DNA from: Megaleporinus macrocephalus
Lineage: Eukaryota > Chordata > Actinopteri > Characiformes > Anostomidae
Direction: 5' to 3'
NCBI GenBank assembly: GCA_021613375.1
Contig: CM038726.1
Coordinates: forward strand, 9,188,253 to 9,252,252
Length of the DNA stretch: 64,000 bases
Of the stretch, positions 35,018 through 46,240 are shown one piece after another (position 1 is the first letter of the stretch; each line of letters begins with the position of its first letter). A program made the position numbers and the translations under genes. Below the pieces are notes generated by a model, which saw nothing but the letters and a program-made list of their open reading frames with translations, searched no databases and was not told the DNA's origin.

Positions 35018-38000
35018 ATGGTTAACGGCAACATCGATCCCAGCAATGCTGGGCCAGGCACACCTCTTAGATTTATTAGTTGGAATATCAGAGGTATGGG
35101 TAACCCGGTTAAGAGATCTAAGGTCTTCACACATTTGAAACGTTTAAACTCTGATTTAGTATTTTTACAGGAGACTCATCTTCGCATTAAAGATCACCGT
35201 AGGTTACAATGTCCGTGGGTGTGTCAAGTCTTCCACTCCCACTTCCACAATTTTAATTCAAAAGCTAGGGGTGTCGCTATTTTAGTTAATAAAAAAGTTC
35301 CGTTTTTTTCTACTAATGTTATCGCTGATAGGAATGGCAGATACCTCATAGTTGCTGGTACCCTTATGCAAAAAAAGGTTTTGTTGGTAAATATATATGC
35401 CCCGAATTTCGATGATGCTGAGTTTGCTCACCGATTGCTGAGCAACATCCCCTTTTTGAATACTCACCTCCTGGTCCTTGTAGGGGATCTAAACTGTGTT
35501 TTTGACCCAATCTTGGATCTGTCTAACCCCCGTAATCTGACTCAATCTGCTATGTGCAACATTTTTTCCGATTTCATGAAACTTAATGGTCTTGTTGATC
35601 CGTGGAGATCTCGTAACCCCTCTATTAAAAAGTTTTCTTTCTTTTCCAAGGTGTACCACTCATATTACAGAATTGATTATTTTTTTATTGACAGTACGCT
35701 TAATTCTTGTGTAACTTCTTCTGACTATTTGGGTATTGTAATTTCAGATCACTCACCTTTATTATTAGATCTTCAATTTTCTACCCATAAACGTAGCCCA
35801 ACACGCTAGAGATTTAACTCTCTTCTGTTAGCAGACATGGAATTTTGTGATTTCATTTCAAACGCTATTGATGAGTTCTTGCTTTTCAATCAAAATGACT
35901 CCTCTTCATATTCATTGATTTGGGAGACACTCAAATGCTATCTGAGAGGTCAAATAATTTCCTACTCTGCTCTGTCTAATAGAAGTATTAATATTAGGCT
36001 TAATAAACTTTCATCTGCAATTAGTAATCTTGATTAAAGATATGCACTCAACCCTTCTCCAAAATTATTCAAGCAGCGTTTCGATTTGCAAGTAGAATTT
36101 GGTCTCATTTCGACTAAAGAGGCTGAGCGCTTATTACTACACAGTCGTGGCTCATATTACGAACATGGTGATAAGGCAAGTCGTTTACTGGCACATCAAC
36201 TACGACAGCAGGCCACTTCCCGTTTGATACTTAGCATTAAAAACACTCATGATGATATTACCATAGATCCCTTGGAAATTAACGCTACTTTTAAATAATT
36301 TTACTCTTCATTATATAAATCCAAATTTCCTACAGATAACACTAAAATGACCGAATTCCTTCAGAACCTTTCCAATCCTGTTATTGATACTATTAGTGCC
36401 AAGCAACTGGATTCCCCATTCTCCTTTGATGAAGTGCTGCAATTAATGCTATGGAGTCCAATAAAGCTCCTGGCCCTGATGGGTTCCCGATAGAATTTTT
36501 AAAACATTTATTGGTAAATTGGCTCCAATACTTTTATCAGTATTCAATGAATCCTTAGAAAGTGGTTCACTGCCACCAAACTTGACGCAAGCCACTATTG
36601 TTCTCCTTCTTAAAAGGGATAAAGATCCAAACTCTTGTGGTTCCTACAGACCTTTATCTCTGCTTAATGCTGATGTAAAGGTGTTGGCTAAAGTAATTGC
36701 ATCCCGTTTAGAGAATGTGCTCCCTCAGATTCTATCTAAGGAGCAAAATGGTTTTATAAAAGGACGACAATTGTTTTTTAATACCCATACACTTTTTAAT
36801 ATAATTTACTCAAAACATTTAGCTGAACTTCCAGAATTAGTGATTTCTTTAGATGCTGAAAAGGCATTTGATAGGGTTGAGTGGGAGTACTTGTTTGCTG
36901 TTCTGAAGAAATTCGGTTTTGGTGATAAATTTATTTCTTGGATTCGCCTCCTTTATTCATCCCCCAAGGCCAGTGTCCATACTAACAATGAGTACTCAGA
37001 TTTTTTTGCTCTTGGACGTAGATGTCGCCAAGGCTGTCCATTGTCACCTTTGCTTTTCGCTATCGCTATTGAGCCTCTGCCTATCACATTAAGATCCTCC
37101 CTCTCATTCAAAGGAATCACCCGGAATGGAATTGAATATAAAGTTTTGCTATATACAGATGATTTGTTATTGTATAACAGATCCTACACTTTCAATCCCT
37201 GCAGTTTTAAGTATCATGGAGAACTTCAGTACCTTCTCAGGCTACAAATTAAATTTGGGGAAAAGTGAGTGTTTTCCAGTTAATATTGCAGCACTTCGAC
37301 TTCAGCAGTCAGACTTACCTTTTCAGTTTAGTCCATCTGGGTTTAAATACCTTGGTATTAACGTGACTCGTTCTCGTAGCCTTGCGTCTGCTAATTTCAC
37401 TCCCCTTATCTCAAAGGTTATTGCTGATATTCAAAGGTGGGGTAACCTACCCCTTTCATTAATCGGCAAGATCAACGTTGTTAAAATGAATATCTTACCA
37501 AAGTTTCTATTCTTATTCCAGTCAATACCTCTTTTTTTGCCAAAACAATTTTTGACTCATTAGATAAGATCATTTGCTCTGTTATTTGGGGAGGAAAACC
37601 ACAGAGGGTTCGTAAAACGTTACTGCAAAGATGCAGACTGAGTGGAGGACTTGCATTACCTAATTTCCTAGTTTACTATTGGGCTTCTCATATTCATAAA
37701 CTTTGCTACTGGTTAAAATCTCCTGGATTATCTTGGTGTAATTTGGAGCTATCTTCCTGTAGGGGATCTTCTATACCCGCTTTACTTTTTTCCTCTTTAC
37801 CTGTTAAACCCTCTCTATATACTGATAACCAATTGGTTCTTAACACACTCAAGGTCTGGTATCAGTTTAGACTGCATTTCAAGTTTGTAGCTGCATCTTC
37901 CTTGGGTCCTTTAAATAACAACCATTTATTTCCTCCATCACTCTTGGACTCAACTTTTTCACTGTGGAATGACAAGGGTATTACTCAATTGAAACATTTA

Positions 38001-38315
38001 TATGTATATGGTGTCTTTGATAGTTTTGCCAATCTGTCTTCTCACTACAACCTTCCTGTTACTCATTTGTTTTGTTATTTTCAAATTCGCAATTTTGTGG
38101 CTAAGTGCTTCCCTAACTTCCCCACTTTACCTCCGGAACAGCCTTGGCAAACCATGTTTTCATTTATCCCTCATCAAAGAGGAGTTATTTCAAAGCTCTA
38201 TGATTTTATTTTGGCTTTTAGCAGGGTTGCTGGTTGTTTAGTGCATATGTTAAAAAAGGGAATATGTAAATTGTATTTTTGTGACTTCAAGTATTGTATT
38301 GTATTCTCCCAATAA
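35018..38315 (+). pseudogene. L1 ORF2: endonuclease and reverse transcriptase, disrupted
   Basis: ATG 35018 opens an AP-like endonuclease with its catalytic set: SWNIRG (Asn 23), QETHL (Glu 52), NIYAPN, GDLNCVFD, YRIDYFFID and ISDHSPLLL. RT motifs follow: NKAPGPDGFPIEF, SYRPLSLLNADVKVLAKVIA, EQNGFIKGRQ, ISLDAEKAFDRVEWEYLF, RCRQGCPLSPLLFAIAIEP and LLYTDDLLLY (YTDD in place of the usual YADD). Then come GYKLNLGKSE, FKYLGINV and a late SVIWGGKPQR ... GGLALPNFLVYYWAS block. Breaks are in-frame stops near 35807 (TAG), 36035 (TAA) and 36296 (TAA), and frameshifts near 36438, 36500, 37175 and 37530. The stops fit single C-to-T or G-to-A changes. It is dead as an autonomous element. Confidence 0.9.
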
Positions 38316-39167
38316 AGGAATTAAAAAAAAAGAAGCAAGGGAGGGGGGAGGTGAATAAACAGGCGAAGAAGGAGGTCAGTGCTGCTAATGTGGACTCTGA
38401 TAGTGAGGCTTTCTGTCTGTTTCTGGCTGGTCTGTGTGTCTGTGTGTTCTCAGAAGGAGAAGCTACCTATGCTGTAATCTGCTGAGGAGATCAAGAAGTT
38501 CCTCAATGTGACTAATGGGCAGAGGAACGTGCGGGTGGAGGAGCATTACAAAGACTGTAAGCAGTTCATTCATAATGTTAAACATTTTAGAAGGGCGGGG
38601 CTTTAAAAGGGGAGCTCAGTAGGGAATTGAGTTCAGTCTCTGGTAAGCTGCTCTACAGAGAAGGATTTTAAAAGGAAAAGACTGGGGAACAAGACTGATA
38701 TGCCGTGATGTGATGCTGTCATTTCTTTTATTCCCATTTAAATCCAAAGGTCACTCAGAAATGCCCTTTCTGTTTCCAGAGGGACACAGTGTTTATGTCT
38801 TTTTACACTGCACTAGGCTGCGTCCCCAGTTGATATTTTATGTAAGTTCTGTTTTTATGTCTTTTAGTGTAATTTTTACTGCTCAAAACTTTTATCCTTG
38901 CTTTCAAGGTTCAAGTAACAGTTGGTTTATTTTATTCTTGGCCAGACTAAACAGTGTATGTCTGCTGGAAGAACCATGTGGCACAAGCAGCTTCTGTCAC
39001 TAGAACTTTTTCTGGACTCTTTCTATAAAATCAAGGATTTTAGTTGATAAGTGTATGTCTGATGTGGAGACTTTTAAAGTGGTGCGTGCTGCAGGTTGGG
39101 GGTGTGCTCAGTTTTAGATGACGAGTTGTGCTTTTCATCTGAATTTGTGTGGTGCTAGCAAGGAGCT

Positions 39168-39168
39168 T

Positions 39169-39199
<31 letters not shown>

Positions 39200-39203
39200 T
39201 ATA
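39168..39203. repeat. (TTTA)n microsatellite
   Basis: About nine TTTA units. Confidence 0.95.
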
Positions 39204-39264
39204 GTAGTTTGTCTGTTTTTACATGTTACATACTGTAACATGTAAGACCCCAGCAAAGTAGACG

Positions 39265-39440
39265 AAGTAGACAAAGAGTAGACGAATGCAGCAAACTAAC
39301 AGTAATCAGGTTATTGAAAAATAGGGCAAAACCAAGAATCGTGGTCAAAACAGGACAAAAAGGGCAAAGGAAAAATTAGGAGTAGACAAAGAATATCAGT
39401 GCCGGTAAAAATTCCAGCGAGGCTGAACGGGGGTAGTCAC
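39265..39440. repeat. Anonymous repeat inside the LINE ruin
   Basis: The A/G-rich 'agggcaaaaccaagaatcgt' and 'gacaaaaagggcaaaggaaa' pattern resembles 23040-23150. It interrupts the LINE remnant. Confidence 0.35.
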
Positions 39441-40305
39441 ATGAGGTGCCTGCTGGGATTTGTTATCCATGGGAGCGGGAGACGTGCTCGTAGGAGCAGA
39501 GACAGCGGGAGGCTTGACATAATGTGTGAACACTGAGGCTGAGACCGATTAAGTAGCTGGAGCAGTCTTGACGATGGAGAACAGTAAAGAACAGCACTGA
39601 GTACAGAGAGCATCCTGAGCTGGAGAGCGCTTTCTTTGAGAGCCTGAGTCTCAGGTGACTCTTTGTCACTGGTGGAGGTGATTGATGCTCTATGAAGCAT
39701 AGAGTGTGGAAATACGCCAGGCTTTGATGGGCTTCCAGTTGAGTTTTAGTAATCTTTTGGCCAGGGATTGGCTAGGATTTACTTGAAGTCGTTAATAACA
39801 GGAAATAATCTGCTCTGCTGTGACTATAAATTGCTTTCAAAGGTGCTAGCGGTCATGGGGCGCCCATCCTGACCAAAGCCACTGTATTCCAAACAGATCC
39901 ATTTTTATAATATTTTGTTAATTTGTGATATCTTGGACGTTGCGGGACTATTGGGTTTAGATACTGCTTAGATTTTCCTGTATCAGGAAAAGAAATTTGA
40001 CAGTGTTGAGCATGAATATCTTTGGGTGGTTCTAGCAGCCTTTGGTTTCAGCCGTGGTCCTATAGCCATGATCAGCGCTCCCTCTCTAGTTTTAACATGC
40101 CAAATTTGAAGGGTTTTTTTTTCCTCTGTACGCTAATGACATTATTTTGGTTTAAAACATCAGACTGACGTGGATAATTTGATGAACATTCTATTTTCTG
40201 CTTTATTACTTTTTATTTATGATTGGGTTTTCTAGTTTGACTATTGCATTTTTATTGTTTTCCTTTTTGAAAGCATTGTTTAATAAAGTTATTGTTAAAA
40301 AAAAT

Positions 40306-40308
<3 letters not shown>

Positions 40309-40366
<58 letters not shown>
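40309..40366. repeat. (CT)n microsatellite
   Basis: About 27 CT units immediately upstream of the leader of the Ig gene. It separates the LINE poly(A) tail from the gene. Confidence 0.97.
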
Positions 40367-40367
<1 letters not shown>

Positions 40368-40407
40368 GGACTGTGTTAGAGTCTTTAGGAGGAGATAAAG
40401 AGATAAA

Positions 40408-40426
40408 ATGGCGACTGCAAGTAACA
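40408..40426 (+). CDS. Exon 1 of butyrophilin-like Ig gene (plus copy)
   Basis: ATG at 40408 in a purine-rich leader reads MATASN plus one base, then the donor GTAAGT at 40427. Its phase (1) matches the start of the Ig exon, giving an Asn codon across the junction. The peptide is too short and too polar to be a signal peptide, which is unusual for an Ig-domain protein. Another first exon further upstream cannot be ruled out. Confidence 0.5.
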
Positions 40427-40557
40427 GTAAGTTAAACTTCCAGAAGCTACAAAAGGTTTTACTGTGAACATCATTAAATAATTTTCTATCAGAGATTTTA
40501 TTTTTATTGTGGAGACACACGACCTACAGCTATTAATGTGTGTGTGTTTCTACACAG

Positions 40558-40881
40558 ATCAGTTTCAACTCTCTGGACCGCGTGGTAGAGATGAACAGTC
40601 TGTCTCTGCGGTCACTCTCTACTGTCAACTGTCTCCTGAAATGAGTGCTGTTACCATGGAGATCAGGTGGTTTAATGAGACGGACTGTGTTTGTCTGTAT
40701 AAGAACAGGCAGGTGACAGAGGGGAGGGGCTACGAGGGCAGAGTAAGTCTGTTCACTCGGGAGCTGCAGAGAGGAAACGTCTCCTTACAGATCAGAGACT
40801 GCAGACTGTCAGATACAGGAGATTATCTGTGTCAGGTCACCAACGGAGACACAACAGAGGAGTGTACAGTAGGATTGATCG
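40558..40881 (+). CDS. Ig V-set exon, butyrophilin/MOG-like
   Basis: A 324-nt phase 1-1 exon between TTTCTACACAG and GTAAGT. It encodes one V-set domain with all landmarks: strand B Cys (VTLYCQLSPE), core Trp (MEIRWFNETD), C' LYKNRQVTEGRGYEGRVSLF, strand E NVSLQIRDCRLSDTGDYLCQ (DTGDYLC with the second canonical Cys) and a closing strand ECTVGLI. EIRWF...LYKN and YEGRVSLF are typical of teleost butyrophilin-like and related B7-family receptors. Two extra Cys (ETDCVC) are present. The exon is fully open with no defect. The role is inferred as ligand binding in immune co-stimulation or inhibition. Membrane anchoring cannot be shown from this window. Confidence 0.85.
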
Positions 40882-42079
40882 GTAAGTATCAAGAAGTTCA
40901 CTGTACATGAACTCAACATCATCATCAGAGTCTGATCTCAGAATGAAAGATGAAGAGACAGAAATGAGAAACACAGATGTTCAGAATGGTGTTGTGTTCA
41001 GATAAAGGAGGTAAAACATACAGAGGATGAATACAGAGGATGTGAAGGTGGATGAAGGACAGATGGAGTGTTTCAGTAGAATAAACAGTAACTCTGTTTC
41101 TCACTCGGACACAAAACCAAAACATCATGACTGCAGTGTGTAAAAGTTACAACTGCTGCTTCATTAAAACCTTCTAGAAGAACAAAATTCAGATTTTACA
41201 GTAAAAACTTCAACTGGAATAAAAAGTGAGACTCATTAAACATCCAGTGATTCTACAGACTGTAGTCAGATCATTGATTTAACACACACAATATATATTA
41301 ATCTATAAATATGATATTTAATATGTGACTTCACTACATGCTGCTGACTGACTCTCACTAAAAATCATGTTCTTAACTAATTAAAGCTGCAGATCCACAA
41401 ACTACACACACAGAAAGGAGCTGTTCAGAGTTGAGCTGCGCGGAGTGAAGAGATAAAACTGAAACTGAGCTTCTTTATTCACACTATAGTCGTATATGTG
41501 ACTCGCGCTGTTCAGACTGGGTGCACGCACAGGGGGTGGAGTTTACCAAGAAAGAGGCGTGTCTCAGTTCCCCGCCAATCAGAGCCTGAACTTAAACACA
41601 GTTGTCTTAGGTGATGTTCACTCCTGCGAGGAACTGTGTTCGGTCCAGCCACCCTGCCTGACCATTTGTACTTTATGTGATGTAACTACTGCAGGAAAAG
41701 ACAATTCTTTCTCATGTTCATTCATTATTAACAAAGTTTAATACATAGTTCATTATTAATGTTTAATATATTAATTAAGTAAAAACTGTTACTGAATAAT
41801 TACTAGTTTACTAATGAATCTTACTGTAAATTGTTATCAGTTACTTAAGTGTTGAGTTTCTGCTGTAGGTTTACACTTTAACTGTTTAGCTGAACATCTT
41901 CATGAAGCTGTACTGAAAGCATTGAGTGACAGTTCAGTAGTGAAGGATGAAAAACGACAGTACAGATGAGAAAAAGGAGATTTCTGATAAGGAGATAAAG
42001 AGATGTGAAGATTGTGTAAGTGTTGGTTTATTTCTCAGATATATTTTTATAATTTTCTGTTTCTGTTTTTATTCTACAG
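40882..42079 (+). other. Intron of the Ig gene, with CpG-richer patch
   Basis: From 41700 on this intron is the inverted equivalent of 59990-60245. At 41400-41570 there is a CpG-richer patch with ATAAAACTGAAACTG, one mismatch from an ISRE-like GAAANNGAAACT core. I see no exon with a transmembrane segment. Confidence 0.5.
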
Positions 42080-42087
42080 CACGGCTG
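42080..42087 (+). CDS. Candidate 8-nt micro-exon (plus copy)
   Basis: TTATTCTACAG|CACGGCTG|GTAAGT. It turns phase 1 of the Ig exon into phase 0 (codons G+CA, CGG, CTG). The minus-strand paralogue has 11 nt at the same place (59875-59885), 3 nt longer, so the frame is preserved. Such a small exon needs transcript proof. Confidence 0.45.
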
Positions 42088-42360
42088 GTAAGTTTATAAC
42101 TATATTTACTTCCTTCACTGCTATTATAACTGATTTATACATGTATTATATGATTTAAAATGTATCTTTGATTCAGACATTCAGCAGACGAATAATATAT
42201 TCTTGTGATCACAAAATTAAGCTTTTATCTTCTGTTGCTCTTCTTCCTTCCCACAATGCTTCTCTACACAATCCCACTGCACTGCAGAATGTGCACACAG
42301 TGAAGTTCACAGATAAGAAACAAACATAACAGATAAAAGCAGTGTGGACTCTGTAGGACA

Positions 42361-42535
42361 AAGTTCTAGCAAAGTTCTCGCTGAATTCTAGCACATTTTT
42401 AACAGAGTTCTAGCCAAGTTCTAGCCAACCTCTATCAGAGGCCTAGCACAGTTCTATTTGGGTTCTAGCAGACGTTTAACAGAGTTCTAGCCGAGTTTTG
42501 ACTGAGCTCTAGCAGAGTCCTAAGAGAGAGTATTA
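42361..42535. repeat. 11-bp CTAG satellite, left part, plus copy
   Basis: Degenerate 'gttctagcaga' units. In the paralogous copies the same satellite is continuous (58846-59632); here it is split by the 7-kb palindrome and resumes in the same direction at 49606-49735. Confidence 0.8.
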
Positions 42536-45500
42536 TGAGGCATTATTTATGTCAACTTTATGTTAACAAAACCCTTTAGTCCCTTCCCTCATCCAATCAG
42601 CATTGAGTATTGTACAGGAAGGGGATATTCCCATGATATCACTCCTGTATGTGCATTGATCAATTAGACTCTAATTGGACTGATCTCTACCAGGATACAT
42701 GAAACAGAGCTATTGATAATAATTGGACCTCATCTGACTTCATCTGTACCAGGATATTTACATGATATAACACCCTAGATATCTAGTTAGCTAGATATCT
42801 GATACACACAACGCCCCTTAAACCCCCCTTAAACCCCCTTCCTCTAAATATCTTCTTTGTTCACTGAGAAAACCTCTGGACTCGATCTTGGACCTCAGAA
42901 TGAATCATCAGGTTGGTGAGAGCGTACTTTTTCTTCATTAATTTATTCGATTTTACTGGAATACTCTAATATGTGTATAATATATTACTTAATAATATCA
43001 TTATATGATATAATATTTATATATAAAAATATATATCTGTTCAGGCTCTAACAGATGTTTTGTGCTCCCCTCGACAATGACTGTTGAGAATTCAAGTGAT
43101 GAGCTTCCACAGAAGTAGAGTGGTGTGCATCAGTAGAATGTTTGTATGAAAGTTCCATATTTACTAAGAGATCTATTTTAAAAGCCCATTTTACTGAAAT
43201 ATCCACCTTAAAACGCACATTTACTGAGAGATCCATCTTATAAGCCTTGAACTTAAAATAGCTCTTTGAACCAATTAGTAAATAAATGAAGAAAACTGCT
43301 TGTGGGTTGTTCAAACCTAAAGTCTGACACATATTTTAGATTTTTAAATCTAGTTTTTCATTTCTTCCTCTGTTAATATTTATTTATCCTCAGTTAACGC
43401 TACTAGTTTCGCAGTGGGCCTGGGCCTTTTTCTCATTGATGATAAACACTTCTGACATGCTGGACTAATTATAATCCAGCTGTTCTGAACATTTTACTAA
43501 AAACTGTAAAATATAAAATATTGACTAGTCTTCACATTTATGGTCAGAACAATTGGAACAGCGTGTAAAACATGTACATGTACCTGCACATTTATTTTTG
43601 ATATGTTAGTTTCATTCTGACACTCTTAAATTAGTTGACAATTGTCTCCACATGAAGTGTTTTAGTAATTATATTAAAACTTACTAGCAAAAATAATCAC
43701 CAAGATGTACTGTCAAAATTTAGATTTGAAAATGTGAAAGGCTGCATTTTTCACATGTAGTTAGATGTTTTTTTTTCAGTTGTCTTTATTTTCATTCCAA
43801 GACATAACAATTAGTTGGAACATACCTTCACTTGATGTATTTTATGTATTATGTCACAAATTCCTCCTCTTATTCTTGCCATTTCAATGTTGCTCAAAAA
43901 CCTTGGTGAAATTAACATTTATTGTTTCATTATGAATGTCAAAATACACTTTTTACTGCATTTTTTACAGTTTTCGAATTCGAAGACACATACATTTATG
44001 CATTATACTGTAAATACTTAATGCAAATGAACTTTTTACCTTTTACTTATATTGCAAAAAAGTATAAGGCTACAGTCATACCCTCACATGAATTTTTGAA
44101 TGTTTCCCAAATAACTTTAATATTCATTGCAAGACAGTTAAATTAGTTGAAATGTGCATTCATATTATGTATAATTTGTATTATATAATCAATTTGTTCT
44201 GTCAATGTTGTAAGAAAGTTATCAAAATTTGTAGGTCTGTATCTTTTTTTGACAATTCTTTATTTGTTTTTAATTTTCTACTAAGACACTTAAATTATTT
44301 TAAAAATGCCTCCTTGTAATGTATTTTGTGGATCATATCATAAATTGAAATGGAACTTTTATTGTTTATTCAAATTTGCCAAAATATATAAATTCCATTA
44401 ATTTACATTCCAATACACTCAAATTACTCTCCACATGATATATTTTATGAATTACATTGTACATTTAGTAACACACTTGTTAATCATTTTGTTCCTCTTT
44501 AGTTTGCTAACTATTGCCTGCCCTGTGTTGCCTTTTTCATACAAGCTGTTCTCATGTATTCTGACTCTTAGCTGGTTGGCATTTTTGGATTTTACACCTT
44601 TTTGATACTTTTGTCTGTTTTTAGGACCTCTTGGTACAGAAACTCCTGCCAGTTAGTGCTCTTGGAACTGTGTCCCAAGTCACACATCTTCTAATTCTAT
44701 CAGTGAACATTAATTACATTTCCACACCTGTGAAACAAATCCACATCCATAGGTTAGCAAATATATTTGAATATATAAAATATTAATAAATAATATTTCT
44801 ACTTATTTTATACTTATTTCAGCACAATGACATAATGGCATCATTTCAGTTTGATCCAATTTACTCTATCGTGAATTGAATGTACATAATTTATAACAAG
44901 TTCCAATTTATCATTACAAAATTCAAAAGAAAAGAAAATCAAAGCTGGACTTGATCTGCCCAGGTTTTACAAAACTATACTAGTTTGTTTAATCAGTACC
45001 ACTGATCATATAGATACCACCAGTTAACCTGCAATGCCATAAGACAAAACTACACAAAACAAAACGGAACCCAAAGCACAACCACTGACTGTTCATAGCA
45101 CCACTCTTCAAAGTAAAGGTGTTTTTATTGACAATTAACATGTTTAGCTTTTATGTCTATCAATGTACTTTAATACTATTTTTCATCTCCACTGAGAGAA
45201 AATCATGTGTACTCATGCCAGTACTCACTAAATGATTTACATCAGTTAAAGGGGCACCCAGACCTAAAACAAGGATCTCATTGTTCAGATTATGCAGGAT
45301 CCTGGAGCAAATCTCATTGTTCATGTAATGCAGGATTCTGAAGTTTTGCCCACGTCAGTCTTATATATTTGTTTGTTTGCAACCCTTCATGGCACTAAAG
45401 AAATCCAAATATGTATTTAGATTCTTGTGCTAGCATGAAAAAAAATTGTACAGGCACAGAAATAGTATTGATCTCCAGTTTGCCTGCCCTTTCAGAGAAA

Positions 45501-45539
45501 GAGAAAATATTATTAACAGCTAGCAAAAGAATCCTAACC

Positions 45540-45715
45540 CCAACAGGCAGACTATATACATAGGATAACGAGACGGAAGCGAAGACAGCTGGTGAACATA
45601 ATGCGACTCAGGTGGAGGGCGGAGGCATGGAACACATGACAAAAGGTAAACAAAGACCACGTGGACTAGACAGGACGTAAACAGGGACATGTGGCAAATA
45701 AAAACTCCTCTTTAG
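45540..45715. repeat. Short element nested in the left arm of the palindrome
   Basis: 'gactatatacataggataac' to 'gggacatgtggcaaataaaaa' has no counterpart in the right arm (46755-46870), so it was inserted after the arms formed. Its composition is that of anonymous fish DNA elements. Confidence 0.5.
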
Positions 45716-46180
45716 CACTATATGATTTTTTGCAAGATTGTTAAAGTTGATTTGTTATTAATATCATAAAATCCAATATGACCATATCAGTTTTTAATGT
45801 GTCCAAAACTTCACACAAAGTTTAGGACAGTGGTGTAATACCAATCATACATTGCAAATGTCTCATGTTTTGGATTACTAGTCAGTTATTTTACTGAATA
45901 CAATTAAATAGTTCTCTATTGACTGGCAAGTGGAGTTACTATGTGGACTGTGTCCAGTGCCTACAACCTTTGTAACAAATGTACACAGTACATTCGCTGC
46001 AGAAAATTAGAGCTCTGGACATGTTGAAGGAAGTGCCCATGGAAAGGGACAGTTCTCTGTTTCTCACTTGAAATATTATAATTACTTATTAGAATTTTAT
46101 GAGGATCGTTAAGACTATTACATACAACTGTATCTGTATTTAAGCTAGTTTTCTGTCTTTAAAGGGCAATGTTAAAGGGC

Positions 46181-46240
46181 AATGTTAGAAACACACACAC
46201 ACTCACACACGTGTGTGTGTGTGTGTGTGTTTCTAACATT
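46181..46240. repeat. Palindrome centre: (CA)n/(TG)n hairpin
   Basis: AATGTTAGAAACACACAC ... GTGTGTGTTTCTAACATT is symmetric about 46210/46211 with one mismatch in the CA tract. There is no spacer at all. Confidence 0.97.

Larger units (their letters stand above)
33265..38333 (+). mobile_element. L1-type non-LTR retrotransposon
   Basis: The order is 5' segment, ORF1 (33431-34276), a 740-bp T-rich spacer, ORF2 (35018-38315), then AATAAA and an A-rich tail at 38311-38333. Target duplications were not identified. The 5' end abuts the GT minisatellite. ORF2 appears to be missing its last part and the usual 3' UTR: the frame jumps from a normal C-terminal region (VISKLYDFILAFS) straight to the tail about 130 bp later. 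Confidence 0.85.
38335..40305 (+). mobile_element. Older, degenerate L1/Tx1-type LINE
   Basis: Scattered plus-strand remnants occur in the expected order. An ORF1-like piece at about 38482-38605 reads SAEEIKKFLNVTNGQRNVRV then EEHYKDCKQFIHNVKHF. RT pieces occur at about 39700-40170: a TPGFDGLPVEF equivalent, DILDVAGLLGLDT, FDSVEHEYLWVVLAAFGFS and YANDIILV (YxDD site changed to YAND). AATAAAG and an A-run follow at 40280-40305. Many stops, shifts and inserted repeats interrupt it. It lies directly downstream of the younger L1 in the same orientation. Confidence 0.65.
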
